Source: an uncultured cyanobacterium
GTDB lineage: Bacteria > Cyanobacteriota > Cyanobacteriia > Cyanobacteriales > Chroococcidiopsidaceae
Assembly: GCA_946221495.1 (NCBI GenBank)
Contig: CAMIFA010000010.1
Coordinates: forward strand, 1-53,719
Length of the DNA stretch: 53,719 bases
Direction of reading: 5' to 3'
This document shows positions 42,219 to 50,479 of this stretch, one piece after another. Under the pieces are notes generated by a model. The model did not search any database. It was not told the DNA's origin and saw only the letters and a program-made list of their open reading frames with translations. The first letter of the stretch is position 1; every line of letters starts with the position of its first letter. The translations under genes and the position numbers were made by a program.

Positions 42219-42256
42219 AAAGACACAAAGGCAAATCCTGTAATCTTTGTGTCTTT
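42219..42256 (+). terminator. Terminator after the second psaL
   Basis: AAAGACACAAAG and CTTTGTGTCTTT form a perfect 12-bp stem with a 14-base loop, followed by TCCTTT. A strong terminator that may also serve the convergent gmk. Confidence 0.8.
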
Positions 42257-42299
42257 TCCTTTGTGTTTAATGATAGCGGCGGCGATCGCCCACTCAGAA

Positions 42300-42884
42300 T
42301 TAGCTAAACAATAGCGCTTCTAGCTTCTGGCAAGCAACTTCAAGATCATCATTAATGATTTGAAAATCAAATTCTCCAGCTGCCGCAACTTCTTCACCAG
42401 CACGGCGCAAACGACGCGCGATCGCTTCTTCCGAGTCTTGACCACGACTCCGTAAACGTTGCTCTAGTTCCTCTAGAGAAGGCGGTAAAATAAAAATTCG
42501 CAAAGCTTTGGGAAACGTCTGCCTAATTTGTCGCGCTCCTTGAAGTTCTATTTCTAGTAACACATCCTTACCTTGAGAAATTTGCTTCTGTACAGGTTCC
42601 GAGGGTGTACCGTAGTAATTTCCGGCAAACTCAGCCCATTCTAGCAGTTCACTCTTAGCAATCATTCGCTCAAAATCATTGCGGCTGATAAAGTAGTAGT
42701 CTTCCGCGTTGATCTCGTCTTTTCGGGGGGAGCGGGTAGTTACTGAGATTGAGAGATATATTTCTGGATGCTTCTGTAGCAGCCGTTGTAGTAAAGTACC
42801 TTTACCAACACCACTCGGTCCTGTTAAAACAATTAGTCTCCCAGTTGGTAGGCATTCATTTGGTTTAGCAGCGTTAGTAGGCAA
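42300..42884 (-). CDS. gmk: Guanylate kinase
   Basis: Phosphorylates GMP to GDP. 194 aa. The P-loop is LTGPSGVGKGTL, the GMP-binding region has TTRSPRKDEINAEDYYFI, and the lid and adenine region show SRGQDSEEAIARRL. The frame has no ATG before the P-loop, so it starts at a TTG at 42884; about 50 bp of CTAGGGG-type repeat lies directly upstream. It is followed in the operon direction by nothing, and remA lies 200 bp upstream on the same strand, a common cyanobacterial and Firmicute neighbourhood. Confidence 0.96.
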   Translation of the reverse strand: MPTNAAKPNECLPTGRLIVLTGPSGVGKGTLLQRLLQKHPEIYLSISVTTRSPRKDEINAEDYYFISRNDFERMIAKSELLEWAEFAGNYYGTPSEPVQKQISQGKDVLLEIELQGARQIRQTFPKALRIFILPPSLEELEQRLRSRGQDSEEAIARRLRRAGEEVAAAGEFDFQIINDDLEVACQKLEALLFS

Positions 42885-43085
42885 AATATTAACAGGGGCT
42901 AGGGGTTAGGAACCAGGGGCTAGGGATATATTCCCTTGACACACTCCTACTGGGGATTTGATGTAAGTACGTTGTGTTTCACAACGAGTGTATTTTCAAT
43001 ATAAATTTTTATTTTTCCATATCACGCACTCAATGAAGCCAAAAAGCTTTATAGATGAACGCCTATGTACTGCTAGAAACGCCGC

Positions 43086-43349
43086 TCAATTATCTAAATT
43101 ATGGTCGCGGCTAATTACAAAACGATTCGCTACCGTTTCCGGCTGAATTGCTGAGAGAATAACATGACTAGAGTCGGTGATAATTACTGCCCTAGTGCGA
43201 CGACCATAGGTTGCGTCAATCAGCTGACCGCGATCGCGTGCATCGGTAATGATACGCTTGATAGGGGCAGACTCTGGACTGACAATTGCAACTACTCGGT
43301 TGGCAGACACAATATTGCCAAAACCGATGTTGATTAGCTGAATGTCCAT
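43086..43349 (-). CDS. remA: RemA-like DUF370 DNA-binding regulator
   Basis: 87 aa from ATG 43349 (MDIQLINIGFGN); the longer frame to 43412 adds an unrelated leader. Seen: GNIVSANRVVAIVSPESAPI, then KRIITDARDRGQLIDATYGR with the conserved Arg residues that, in Bacillus RemA, contact DNA, and RAVIITDSSHVILSAIQPET. In Bacillus RemA activates biofilm matrix and osmoprotection genes and assembles into rings. In cyanobacteria the role is not established. Adjacent to gmk, as in many genomes. Confidence 0.9.
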   Translation of the reverse strand: MDIQLINIGFGNIVSANRVVAIVSPESAPIKRIITDARDRGQLIDATYGRRTRAVIITDSSHVILSAIQPETVANRFVISRDHNLDN

Positions 43350-43590
43350 GACAAAATTGACGCAAAGCGCCGTGTGAAAAGCTTTTAGAAATTTACTTTT
43401 CATGTTATCCACAATAAATTGGACTTACAAGGCTAAAATCACTGAAAAAACTGGTTTTTAGGTTTTATTTACTGATTTTTTCAGTTTATCTACCTTTAGA
43501 TATGTCTCAAAAGGTAGAGCAATGAATCAAGGCATGAGTCATTAGTCAATGCTCATTAATTATCCAACCCTTATTAAAAGATGACTCGTT

Positions 43591-45342
43591 TTGCAAGCAG
43601 TTGATTTTACTACACTTATGAGCGCTTGTAGCGAAATACGCGATCGCTGGCTACCAGCGCGTACCGAACAAGTGTATCAGCGCGATCGCTACACAATTGC
43701 CCTGTTGTTACGCACCCTCAATCAGCGTGGGTGGCTAGAGATTTCTTGGCATCCTCAAGCCGCGCATATTTGTATTGGCGATCCACCCCCCCGTGTACCG
43801 GATACATTTACTTTTAGCCAACAGCTGCTGCACCAGTTAAACGGATTGGCATTAGTAGAAATTCAGGCGATCGCTCCGAGTGAACGAGTTGTCGATCTGC
43901 AATTTGCCCGTCGTCCAGGGGAACCCGCTCTCTGGCATTTGTACGTCGAAATTATGGGCAAATACAGCAATGTTATCCTCACTGATGCAGCCAATGCGAT
44001 CGTTACTGCCGCCCATCAAGTTAGCCAGCAACAATCTAGTGTACGTCCAATTCAAACTGGACAGCCTTACGAACCACCACCTAGCCTGACTGGTGCTATT
44101 CCAAGTTTGAGCGAATCCCAAGAACGGTGGCAAGAACGGGTAAGTTTAGTACCAGAAGCACTGCGGCGCTGTTTGCTCAAGAGTTATCGAGGTTTGAGTC
44201 CGGCTTTAGTGCAGTCAATGGTGCAAGTCGCAGGGTTAGATCCTGAGCGCTCCAGCGACACTCTAGAGCCGCTTGAGTGGCAAAACTTGTTTCAACGTTG
44301 GCAAGAATGGTTACAAGCTTTAGATAAATCTCAGTTTCACCCGATGTGGACTGAGCAAGGATACACGGTACTCGGTTGGGGCGGCATTAAACCAGCTGAT
44401 GATGTTCAAGAGTTGCTCAACCGCTACTATACAGCACAGTTAAATCAACAAGAATTTAAGCAGCTGCGGCACACCCTCAGCCAGAAACTTAGTAACATTC
44501 TCGAAAAATTGCGGCAGAAAGCTCGTACCTTCACCGAGCGCTTGCAACAATCTGATCGTGCGGATGAGTACAAACAACAAGCTGACTTGCTGATGGCTCA
44601 TTTACAAAACTGGCAACCAGGAATGAAAGTAATTAATTTACCTGACTTCGACACTGGCGATCTGGTGGCAATTAATTTAGAGCCAGAGAAAAACGCCGTT
44701 CAAAATGCCCAAAGTTTGTACAAACGTCATCAAAAGCTTAAACGCGCTCGTAGTGCTGTCGAGCCACTGTTAGCTGAAGTAAAAGCAGAAATTGAGTATT
44801 TAGAGCAAGTAGAAGCAGCAATAGCTCAAATAGACAATTACCAAACGTCAGAAGATTTAGCCGCCCTGAAAGAAATTCGTGAGGAACTAATCCAACAACG
44901 GTATCTGGAAGATTTAGAATACCGGAGTCGCAGTTCTAGCGAAGTAGCAAGTACAAATTTTTACCGTTACCAAACTCCTAGCGGCTTTGAGTTGTTAATC
45001 GGTCGCAACAACCGCCAAAATGACCAATTAAGCTTTCGAGTAGCGGGGGATTATGACCTCTGGTTCCATACTCAAGAAATTCCCGGTAGTCATGTACTGT
45101 TACGCTTACAACCAGGAGCTGCACTGGAGTCAGCAGATTTACAATTTGCGGCTGACTTTGCTGCCTACTACAGTCGCTCCCGCCAAAGTGACCAAGTGCC
45201 TGTTGTTTATACGCAACCGCAGCACGTTTACAAGCCGAAGGGAGCTAAACCAGGCATGGCAATATACAAGCAAGAGCGTGTTGTATGGGGACAACCCCAG
45301 CGAGCGATCGCCTATCTTACTCATCTAAAGGCTGGAAACTAG
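43591..45342 (+). CDS. rqcH: NFACT/RqcH ribosome quality control protein
   Basis: 583 aa. The NFACT-N domain starts with VDFTTLMSACSEIRDRWLPA and includes CIGDPPPRVPDTFTFSQQLL and HLYVEIMGKYSNVIL. A central coiled coil lies at about residues 280-440 (LKRARSAVEPLLAEVKAEIE). The C-terminal NFACT-R domain has YQTPSGFELLIGRNNRQNDQ and LWFHTQEIPGSHVLLR. RqcH binds stalled 50S subunits with tRNA-Ala and adds C-terminal Ala tails. The start is a TTG (the only option near the family start). Confidence 0.94.
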   Translation: MQAVDFTTLMSACSEIRDRWLPARTEQVYQRDRYTIALLLRTLNQRGWLEISWHPQAAHICIGDPPPRVPDTFTFSQQLLHQLNGLALVEIQAIAPSERVVDLQFARRPGEPALWHLYVEIMGKYSNVILTDAANAIVTAAHQVSQQQSSVRPIQTGQPYEPPPSLTGAIPSLSESQERWQERVSLVPEALRRCLLKSYRGLSPALVQSMVQVAGLDPERSSDTLEPLEWQNLFQRWQEWLQALDKSQFHPMWTEQGYTVLGWGGIKPADDVQELLNRYYTAQLNQQEFKQLRHTLSQKLSNILEKLRQKARTFTERLQQSDRADEYKQQADLLMAHLQNWQPGMKVINLPDFDTGDLVAINLEPEKNAVQNAQSLYKRHQKLKRARSAVEPLLAEVKAEIEYLEQVEAAIAQIDNYQTSEDLAALKEIREELIQQRYLEDLEYRSRSSSEVASTNFYRYQTPSGFELLIGRNNRQNDQLSFRVAGDYDLWFHTQEIPGSHVLLRLQPGAALESADLQFAADFAAYYSRSRQSDQVPVVYTQPQHVYKPKGAKPGMAIYKQERVVWGQPQRAIAYLTHLKAGN

Positions 45343-45524
45343 AAGTTGAAGAATTCTCTGCTTGTAGTCTAAACTCCTAAGATCGGCTAAAACATTGGCT
45401 TTCGTAATTCTTTCTCTAGTTCCTGATCCCCTTTTAATGTTGATACATCTATCATCTGGAGGAGATATATCAAGAAACTGTGAAGTTTGATGAAAAAGTC
45501 TGTGTTTTCTGTTACAATAAAAAC

Positions 45525-45648
45525 TATTAAAGAGGAACTAAATACACAACCTACTGAAGCTTTGGGAACGCGCAGTTAGGGTTTCCTCAATTGAGAAGAT
45601 AACGCAACAAAATTTTTAAGACTAGCTGGGATGAGCTGGTCTTTTTTT
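45525..45648 (+). ncRNA. Candidate small RNA with own -10 and terminator
   Basis: Between rqcH and the convergent porin lies a TACAAT -10-like box (45513-45518), then about 95 bp of non-coding sequence and a strong intrinsic terminator (45619-45648). No ORF fills the gap and the distance from rqcH (about 180 bp) makes an rqcH terminator less likely. No known cyanobacterial sRNA was recognised. It could instead be a 3' UTR. Confidence 0.4.
45619..45648 (+). terminator. Strong intrinsic terminator
   Basis: AGACTAGCT and AGCTGGTCT form a 9-bp stem with one G-U pair and a 6-base loop, followed directly by seven T. Oriented rightward. Confidence 0.9.
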
Positions 45649-45719
45649 GCAGGATAAAGAAGTTACAAGGCGCACTTCAGTAGCAATGATTTAATGCTAA
45701 GAGTGCGATGATAACAAAT

Positions 45720-47570
45720 CTAGAAAGAGAACGTTGTTCTGACTGCACCAATAACAATGTCTTCGTTGTCATTATTGAAACCAGGTGCTGTAATCCAAAT
45801 GAACCCTGGCGTGAGGGTAATGTTTTCTGTTAGTTGTAACTGGTAGAACCCCTCAATATGCAAGGATGTATCCTCGTCCTCCTCTAAATCTGGGAGTGCT
45901 ACATCGGGGTTTGCTGCCAGTAATTGACCTACTGCGGTAGGGTTTAAGTTTATGGTTGAGCTAGTTAGTTTTGGTTCCATCCCAACAACGAAACCTAACA
46001 AATTTCCTTCTCCACCCAAATCAGGGAAAGCTAGCGTTACTGCATAGTTAAAAATATCAGCATCGCCACGCTCAACAAGCCCACCGATAGTAGAAAGAAT
46101 TTGCGTATTTGTGTAACCAACCCAACCTCCCAGGATAAATTTATCTGCTAGTTGCCAGGATAGTTCTATACCATAGGAATTGCTGATAGTTGGCACATCA
46201 ACCGTTTCTAAACCCAAATCCCCGAAGAAAGTATCATCAAATTGAGCGAAGTTTGTGCGACCGCTACCAGTGCCAGTATCATTAGCGTTGTAGGAATTGA
46301 TGTAAGTCAAGCCAATTTTGAAGCGATCGCTCGGCTTAATCAATAACTGAGCCAGAGCGCTGTAAGGTCCCTGTAATAAGCCTTCACCCGCTTCTGGGTT
46401 ATTAGCCTCACCCGCCAAATATCCTAAACTCAATTCTAGAAAATCGCCAAACTCCTGCCGGAGTCCCAAACCCGCACCATCAACTAAATTGTAAATTGGA
46501 TTGCGCGTTCCAAATGCCGACAATGCCCCAGAACCGCCATCGCCATCAAGGAAGTTGACTGTATCTACAAAGTCATCCGCTCCCACAGCATTAGCAGCAA
46601 GAATAACTTCTGTACTTTCGCCTACTGTAAAGGCATACAACAAAGCTTCGAGAGCAAGATCATTGCCTTCGTCTACTGTAAAAGCAAGTTCACCTTCTGC
46701 TGTACCAGTAACTGTACTAAAACCAGCAAAGTTTCCGGTTTCAAGTTCAATTTCTAGGACATCTCTACCTGTAAAGCTACTTTCAAAATTGAGGCGTACC
46801 CGATCTACAAGCACTGTTGAGTCATCAAGATCCTCGCCAGCGACATTATATCCGGTGACTATACCTGCTACCCCGAAGATAACTTCTCCTTCCAGCTTGG
46901 TTGTAGTAGAAAACTGATTTGCTTCCAGTTCTGCTGTAACTGCTTCTACCGCATCTACTCTGCCGCGCAGTGTCGCTAATTCGGCGGCAAATTCTTCTTG
47001 TAATCGTTGTAGTGTAGCTAAATCTTCTCTAGTAGCTAGGTTAGATGTACCGGCGGCAATTAGTTCATTGACGCGATCTAGACAAGCATTCATACCCGCA
47101 GCAAATTCGTATCTTGTCAGTGCGCGATTACCGCGATAAGTGCCATCAGGATAACCAGCAATACAACCGTAACGCTCTACTAGAGATTGCAATGCTTGAA
47201 ATGCCCAGTCCGTTGGTTGGACATCAGATAATTGCGAGACAGAGGTAACTTGTGCAAGTGCATTGTTACTATCAACACTTTGAGCGTCTTGGCTGGTTGT
47301 TGCAACACCAGGATCGCTAGTTGGATTCAGTGTAGGTAATTGGGCAACAGCACTGGGATCGCTAGCAATTTCAGTATGATCAACTACTTGCAATTTACTT
47401 GATTCTAGCGGCATTACCGATATCGTTGTCTCTTGCTCTAGGCTTGCTGTTCCTAGCGATTGGGATACATCAGGTATCTTTTCCCCTGCTAGTGCGGTAG
47501 CACCAATAACTAGCATCGCTCCGAAAACAGCTGGACTAATTAGCAGGGATCTGTACAAAGCCTTGAGCAT
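45720..47570 (-). CDS. SLH-domain OprB-type outer-membrane porin (iron-uptake-porin family)
   Basis: 616 aa from ATG 47570, preceded by AGGAAAGGGG; an upstream GTG at 47588 is less likely. A signal peptide (LLISPAVFGAMLVIGATALA) precedes an acidic region. The SLH domain (VSQLSDVQPTDWAFQALQSL, CIAGYPDGTYRGNRALTRYE) anchors to peptidoglycan-linked polymer. A coiled coil (LATLQRLQEEFAAELATLRG) follows, then a long OprB-like beta-barrel ending in TTFSF, the typical C-terminal aromatic strand. Cyanobacterial homologues pass inorganic ions including iron. A Fur/Zur-like box lies 115-135 bp upstream. Confidence 0.93.
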   Translation of the reverse strand: MLKALYRSLLISPAVFGAMLVIGATALAGEKIPDVSQSLGTASLEQETTISVMPLESSKLQVVDHTEIASDPSAVAQLPTLNPTSDPGVATTSQDAQSVDSNNALAQVTSVSQLSDVQPTDWAFQALQSLVERYGCIAGYPDGTYRGNRALTRYEFAAGMNACLDRVNELIAAGTSNLATREDLATLQRLQEEFAAELATLRGRVDAVEAVTAELEANQFSTTTKLEGEVIFGVAGIVTGYNVAGEDLDDSTVLVDRVRLNFESSFTGRDVLEIELETGNFAGFSTVTGTAEGELAFTVDEGNDLALEALLYAFTVGESTEVILAANAVGADDFVDTVNFLDGDGGSGALSAFGTRNPIYNLVDGAGLGLRQEFGDFLELSLGYLAGEANNPEAGEGLLQGPYSALAQLLIKPSDRFKIGLTYINSYNANDTGTGSGRTNFAQFDDTFFGDLGLETVDVPTISNSYGIELSWQLADKFILGGWVGYTNTQILSTIGGLVERGDADIFNYAVTLAFPDLGGEGNLLGFVVGMEPKLTSSTINLNPTAVGQLLAANPDVALPDLEEDEDTSLHIEGFYQLQLTENITLTPGFIWITAPGFNNDNEDIVIGAVRTTFSF

Positions 47571-47684
47571 TTCTACCCCTTTCCTCACACCTGTTTAAGC
47601 TTCCCTCGGATTATCTTGAGTTATAGTATTGGCTGTGTCAAACGACAAGCTGTCAAACTTCGCCTCAAGCTGATTAGAATGAAA

Positions 47685-47703
47685 CTTATTATCATTATTG
47701 AAT
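47685..47703. promoter_or_regulatory. Fur/Zur-like operator between porin and znuC
   Basis: Read on the minus strand the site contains AATAATGATAAT, two hexamers of the Fur-type NATAAT repeat. Cyanobacterial Zur boxes have a related dyad. A CATTATC half-site lies about 15-20 bp to the right. The site lies between divergent porin and znuC, so one metal regulator could control both. Confidence 0.55.
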
Positions 47704-47947
47704 TAAGATAAGACTCATTATCAAAATAAGCAAATCAGGAGAAAAAATTTGCCCTGTCATAAAATGCAACGTTACACAGGCAAGGAAATCTTACCCCTAC
47801 TGGCGCTGGTATTTTGAGCAACGCCAGCGATCGCCTCTATTAATGTACTAGTGAAAAATAGCTTAGGCTGTATCCACAACATGAGTGTTATGGCAAAAAA
47901 TCTCCAAACCTTGGCATCGGCTTGTAAGTCTGAAGGTAAGAGACAAG

Positions 47948-48769
47948 ATGAATTCTGACGTGCGTAGCACTCAATATCCGATTCTCAAGGTAGAGGGCTT
48001 GACAGCATACCAAGGCAGCTATCTTGCTGTTCGGGATGTCTCTTTTAAATTATTACCAGGAACAGATACAGCTATTGTTGGTCCAAATGGAGCCGGGAAA
48101 AGCACTCTAGTAAAAGCAATTCTGAATTTAATTCCGCGCTCTGGCAAGGTTGAAATATTTGGTCGTCCCCTAGAACGCTTAGGGTATCTGCGCCATGCTT
48201 TAGGCTATATGCCCCAAAATTTTATTTTTGATCGCAGCTTTCCGATTTCGGTTAGTGAGTTAGTGGGATTGGGGTGGGTGCAGGAGCAAGGAAGAAGAGG
48301 CAATCCCCCCTTGTCCCCCCGAAGCTCGGGGGGCAGGCGAGAGGTGAGGGGTAAGCAGGGAGGACAAAAACAAGCGGCGATCGCCCAAGCGTTAAAGCGA
48401 GTCAATGCTGATCATTTACGGAACCAAGCGATCGGCACTCTCAGTGGTGGTGAACTAAAGCGAGTGTTACTAGCTTACTGTTTAGTAATGCCACGTCAAC
48501 TTTTGGTATTAGATGAAGCGTTTGCTGGTATAGATATCCAAGGTGCGGCTGACTTTTACACACTGCTAGATCAACTAAAGCGCCAAGAGGGTTGGACAGT
48601 ATTGCAGGTTTCTCATGATATTGATATGGTGAGTCGCTATTGCGATCGCGTTCTTTGCCTCAACCAAACTTTGGTATGCAGTGGTACACCAGATATGGCT
48701 CTTTCACCTCAAAATCTTTTAGCTACTTACGGTTTAGCTTTCAGTCGCTACCACCATCACCATAATTAA
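47948..48769 (+). CDS. znuC: Zinc/manganese ABC transporter ATP-binding protein
   Basis: 273 aa from ATG 47948 (a GTG at 47885 is an alternative). Walker A is VGPNGAGKST, the Q-loop YMPQNFIFD, the signature LSGGELKRV, Walker B LLVLDEAFAGID and the H-loop VSHDID. It powers metal uptake with ZnuB (49333) and an unseen binding protein. Between the Q-loop and signature it has about 25 extra residues (GNPPLSPRSSGGRREVRGKQ) coded by a palindromic C/G-rich repeat inserted in frame. The C-terminus ends in a His-rich HHHHN tail. Confidence 0.93.
   Translation: MNSDVRSTQYPILKVEGLTAYQGSYLAVRDVSFKLLPGTDTAIVGPNGAGKSTLVKAILNLIPRSGKVEIFGRPLERLGYLRHALGYMPQNFIFDRSFPISVSELVGLGWVQEQGRRGNPPLSPRSSGGRREVRGKQGGQKQAAIAQALKRVNADHLRNQAIGTLSGGELKRVLLAYCLVMPRQLLVLDEAFAGIDIQGAADFYTLLDQLKRQEGWTVLQVSHDIDMVSRYCDRVLCLNQTLVCSGTPDMALSPQNLLATYGLAFSRYHHHHN
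48315..48333. repeat. Palindromic repeat inside znuC
   Basis: CCCCCCGA and TCGGGGGG are 8-bp inverted arms around AGC. The flanks hold further CCCCCCTTGTCCC runs, the kind of dispersed C/G-rich repeat usually found between genes in cyanobacteria. Here it is in frame within the coding region. Confidence 0.8.
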
Positions 48770-48836
48770 GGAGCGGGGGATCTGGGGGAGCGAAGGAGTT
48801 AAATATTCTATTTTCTGTCTCCTTGTATCTTCATTC

Positions 48837-49277
48837 CTATACCTCGTCTTCATCCAAATGTTCTGCCACAGAGCGATAAAGACTTAGTACATGACTATCG
48901 TGTAGATGATAAAAGACATTGCGACCTTGCTTACGGTAGCTTACTAATCGCATTGCGCGTAAGGTGCGTAACTGATGGGAAACAGCTGATTCACTCATAT
49001 CAAGTGCCACTGCCAAATCGCAGACACAATGTTCTTTTTCAGCCAAAATAGAGAGCATTCGTAAGCGATTAGCATCTCCTAAGAAGCTAAAGAACTCTGC
49101 CATGCGTTGAGCCTTATCGCTATTGAGGATTTGACATTGTTGAAGGCGTTGGACATCATCAACATCAACGGGGTGCGGTCGATTACACTGAAGACCTACC
49201 TCTGGAATAGAATTAATTGCAGCCTCAACAGCATTAGTTACTGACATCTCGTAATAATCTTTACTACTGATCACCAA
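48837..49277 (-). CDS. ArsR/SmtB family metal-responsive repressor
   Basis: 146 aa (an internal ATG at 49247 would give 136). The winged helix reads ALDMSESAVSHQLRTLRAMR then RKQGRNVFYHLHD. Metal ligands fit zinc sensors: a CNRPH segment at the N-terminus, CVCDL in helix 3 (SmtB/ZiaR-like) and an alpha-5 site D-x-H...H-x-x-E in HDSHVLSLYRSVAEHLDEDE. It lies between znuC and znuB, on the opposite strand to both. It is probably a ZiaR/SmtB- or AztR-like regulator of this or an export gene. Confidence 0.9.
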   Translation of the reverse strand: MVISSKDYYEMSVTNAVEAAINSIPEVGLQCNRPHPVDVDDVQRLQQCQILNSDKAQRMAEFFSFLGDANRLRMLSILAEKEHCVCDLAVALDMSESAVSHQLRTLRAMRLVSYRKQGRNVFYHLHDSHVLSLYRSVAEHLDEDEV

Positions 49278-49283
49278 CAGAAC

Positions 49284-49302
49284 TTATACACCCTAAGTAT
49301 AA
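49284..49302. promoter_or_regulatory. Small inverted repeat between regulator and znuB
   Basis: TTATAC and GTATAA are 6-bp inverted arms 7 bp apart, in the 35-bp space before the znuB reading frame. This resembles an SmtB-family operator in position, though it is shorter than the usual 12-2-12 dyad. It could serve both divergent genes. Confidence 0.45.
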
Positions 49303-49332
49303 CTTGGGCTTTTGGTAGGACTTAATTTAGAT

Positions 49333-50196
49333 ATGAATTGGTTAAATCAATATTCTGTAAATTGGCTGGCTGTTACTAGTAGTAACGATTTGGTGACTCT
49401 GCTACAGTTTCCCTTTATGCAACGCGCGATCGCTGGTGCGGTATTAATGGGACTAGTCGGCGGTTTACTTGGTAGTTTTGTAACTTTAAGACAATTATCT
49501 TTTTTTAGCCATGCCGTTGGTCATGCAGCTTTAGTCGGCGTTGCTTTAGGTGTCTTACTCCAGATAAATCCTACTTGGATGCTACTACCTTTTACTTTAG
49601 TTTTTGGCTTAGTTGTCCTCTACATAATCGACCAATCTGATTTAGCAAGTGACAGTGTTCTGAGTATTGTGCTTTCTGGAGCCTTAGCGATCGGTGTGCT
49701 TCTAACTAATATAATCCCAGGCTATCGAGGCAACCTCATGGGTGTGCTGTTTGGAGATATCCTGGCAATTAACAATACTGATTTGATTTTGACGCTGCTT
49801 GTACTTGTGGGGAGCAGTATTTTTTTATTATCAACTTTGCGGCAGCAAATTTTATTAACGCTCAATCCCTCTGTTGCTCAAGTTCAAGGTATTCCAGTTG
49901 AACTATATCGCTACGCCTTTATCGTATTGCTTTCACTGGCTGTTGCTGTTGCTATTAAAGCTGTGGGCGTTTTGTTGGTGAATGCCTTTCTAGTAATTCC
50001 AGCCTCTAGTGCCAAATTGATCAGCTACCACTTTGCCCACTTCTTAATCATGGCTGTTATTTTGGGTGCTATAAGTAGTCTTGCTGGCATGATTGTCTCT
50101 GGTCTTTTTAACTTTGCCTCTGGTCCCAGCATCGTTCTCGTCCAGTTCCTGCTATTTTTGGCTCTTTTTGCCGGGAGCAAGTTAACTACCACCTGA
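49333..50196 (+). CDS. znuB: Metal ABC transporter permease
   Basis: 287 aa from ATG 49333, with AGGA 13 bases upstream; an in-frame TTG at 49312 would add seven residues. Eight to nine hydrophobic helices, with the family motifs FMQRAIAGAVLMGLVGGLLG near the start, FFSHAVGHAALVGVALG and the coupling-region segment KAVGVLLVNAFLVIPASSAK. It belongs to the Zn/Mn/Fe (ABC-3) permease family. It should form the channel with ZnuC. A binding protein gene (znuA) is not in the window. Confidence 0.93.
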   Translation: MNWLNQYSVNWLAVTSSNDLVTLLQFPFMQRAIAGAVLMGLVGGLLGSFVTLRQLSFFSHAVGHAALVGVALGVLLQINPTWMLLPFTLVFGLVVLYIIDQSDLASDSVLSIVLSGALAIGVLLTNIIPGYRGNLMGVLFGDILAINNTDLILTLLVLVGSSIFLLSTLRQQILLTLNPSVAQVQGIPVELYRYAFIVLLSLAVAVAIKAVGVLLVNAFLVIPASSAKLISYHFAHFLIMAVILGAISSLAGMIVSGLFNFASGPSIVLVQFLLFLALFAGSKLTTT

Positions 50197-50262
50197 TTTT
50201 TTGAATCTGCTTGCCAAGACTATAAAAGTTTGTTACCTTAGTTAAGCGCTAAAAATAGTCCT

Positions 50263-50335
<73 letters not shown>

Positions 50336-50412
50336 TTTTTTTGATGCCTATATCTACAAAATAATCCCATTTCAAGCTTTGGGTTATGTCAAGTTATGTA
50401 TTTTTGAGTATG

Positions 50413-50466
50413 ATTTGGGGGGAATTTGGGGGGAAAGCATTATAGAGTAGAGGTGTATTCCCCCCA
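50413..50466. promoter_or_regulatory. Arm-type repeats before integrase 2
   Basis: Two perfect tandem 11-mers ATTTGGGGGGA (50413-50423, 50424-50434), then an inverted TCCCCCCA (50459-50466), ending 13 bp before the integrase start. The layout copies that of integrase 1 (two direct, one inverted), with different bases. Confidence 0.7.
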
Positions 50467-50479
50467 CTGGTACAATTCA

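Noticed and set aside
46501..46917. A Ser/Thr-rich ORF of 138 codons opposite the porin
   Set aside because: Typical antisense shadow of a Ser/Glu-rich coding region; no ribosome-binding site or recognisable domain.
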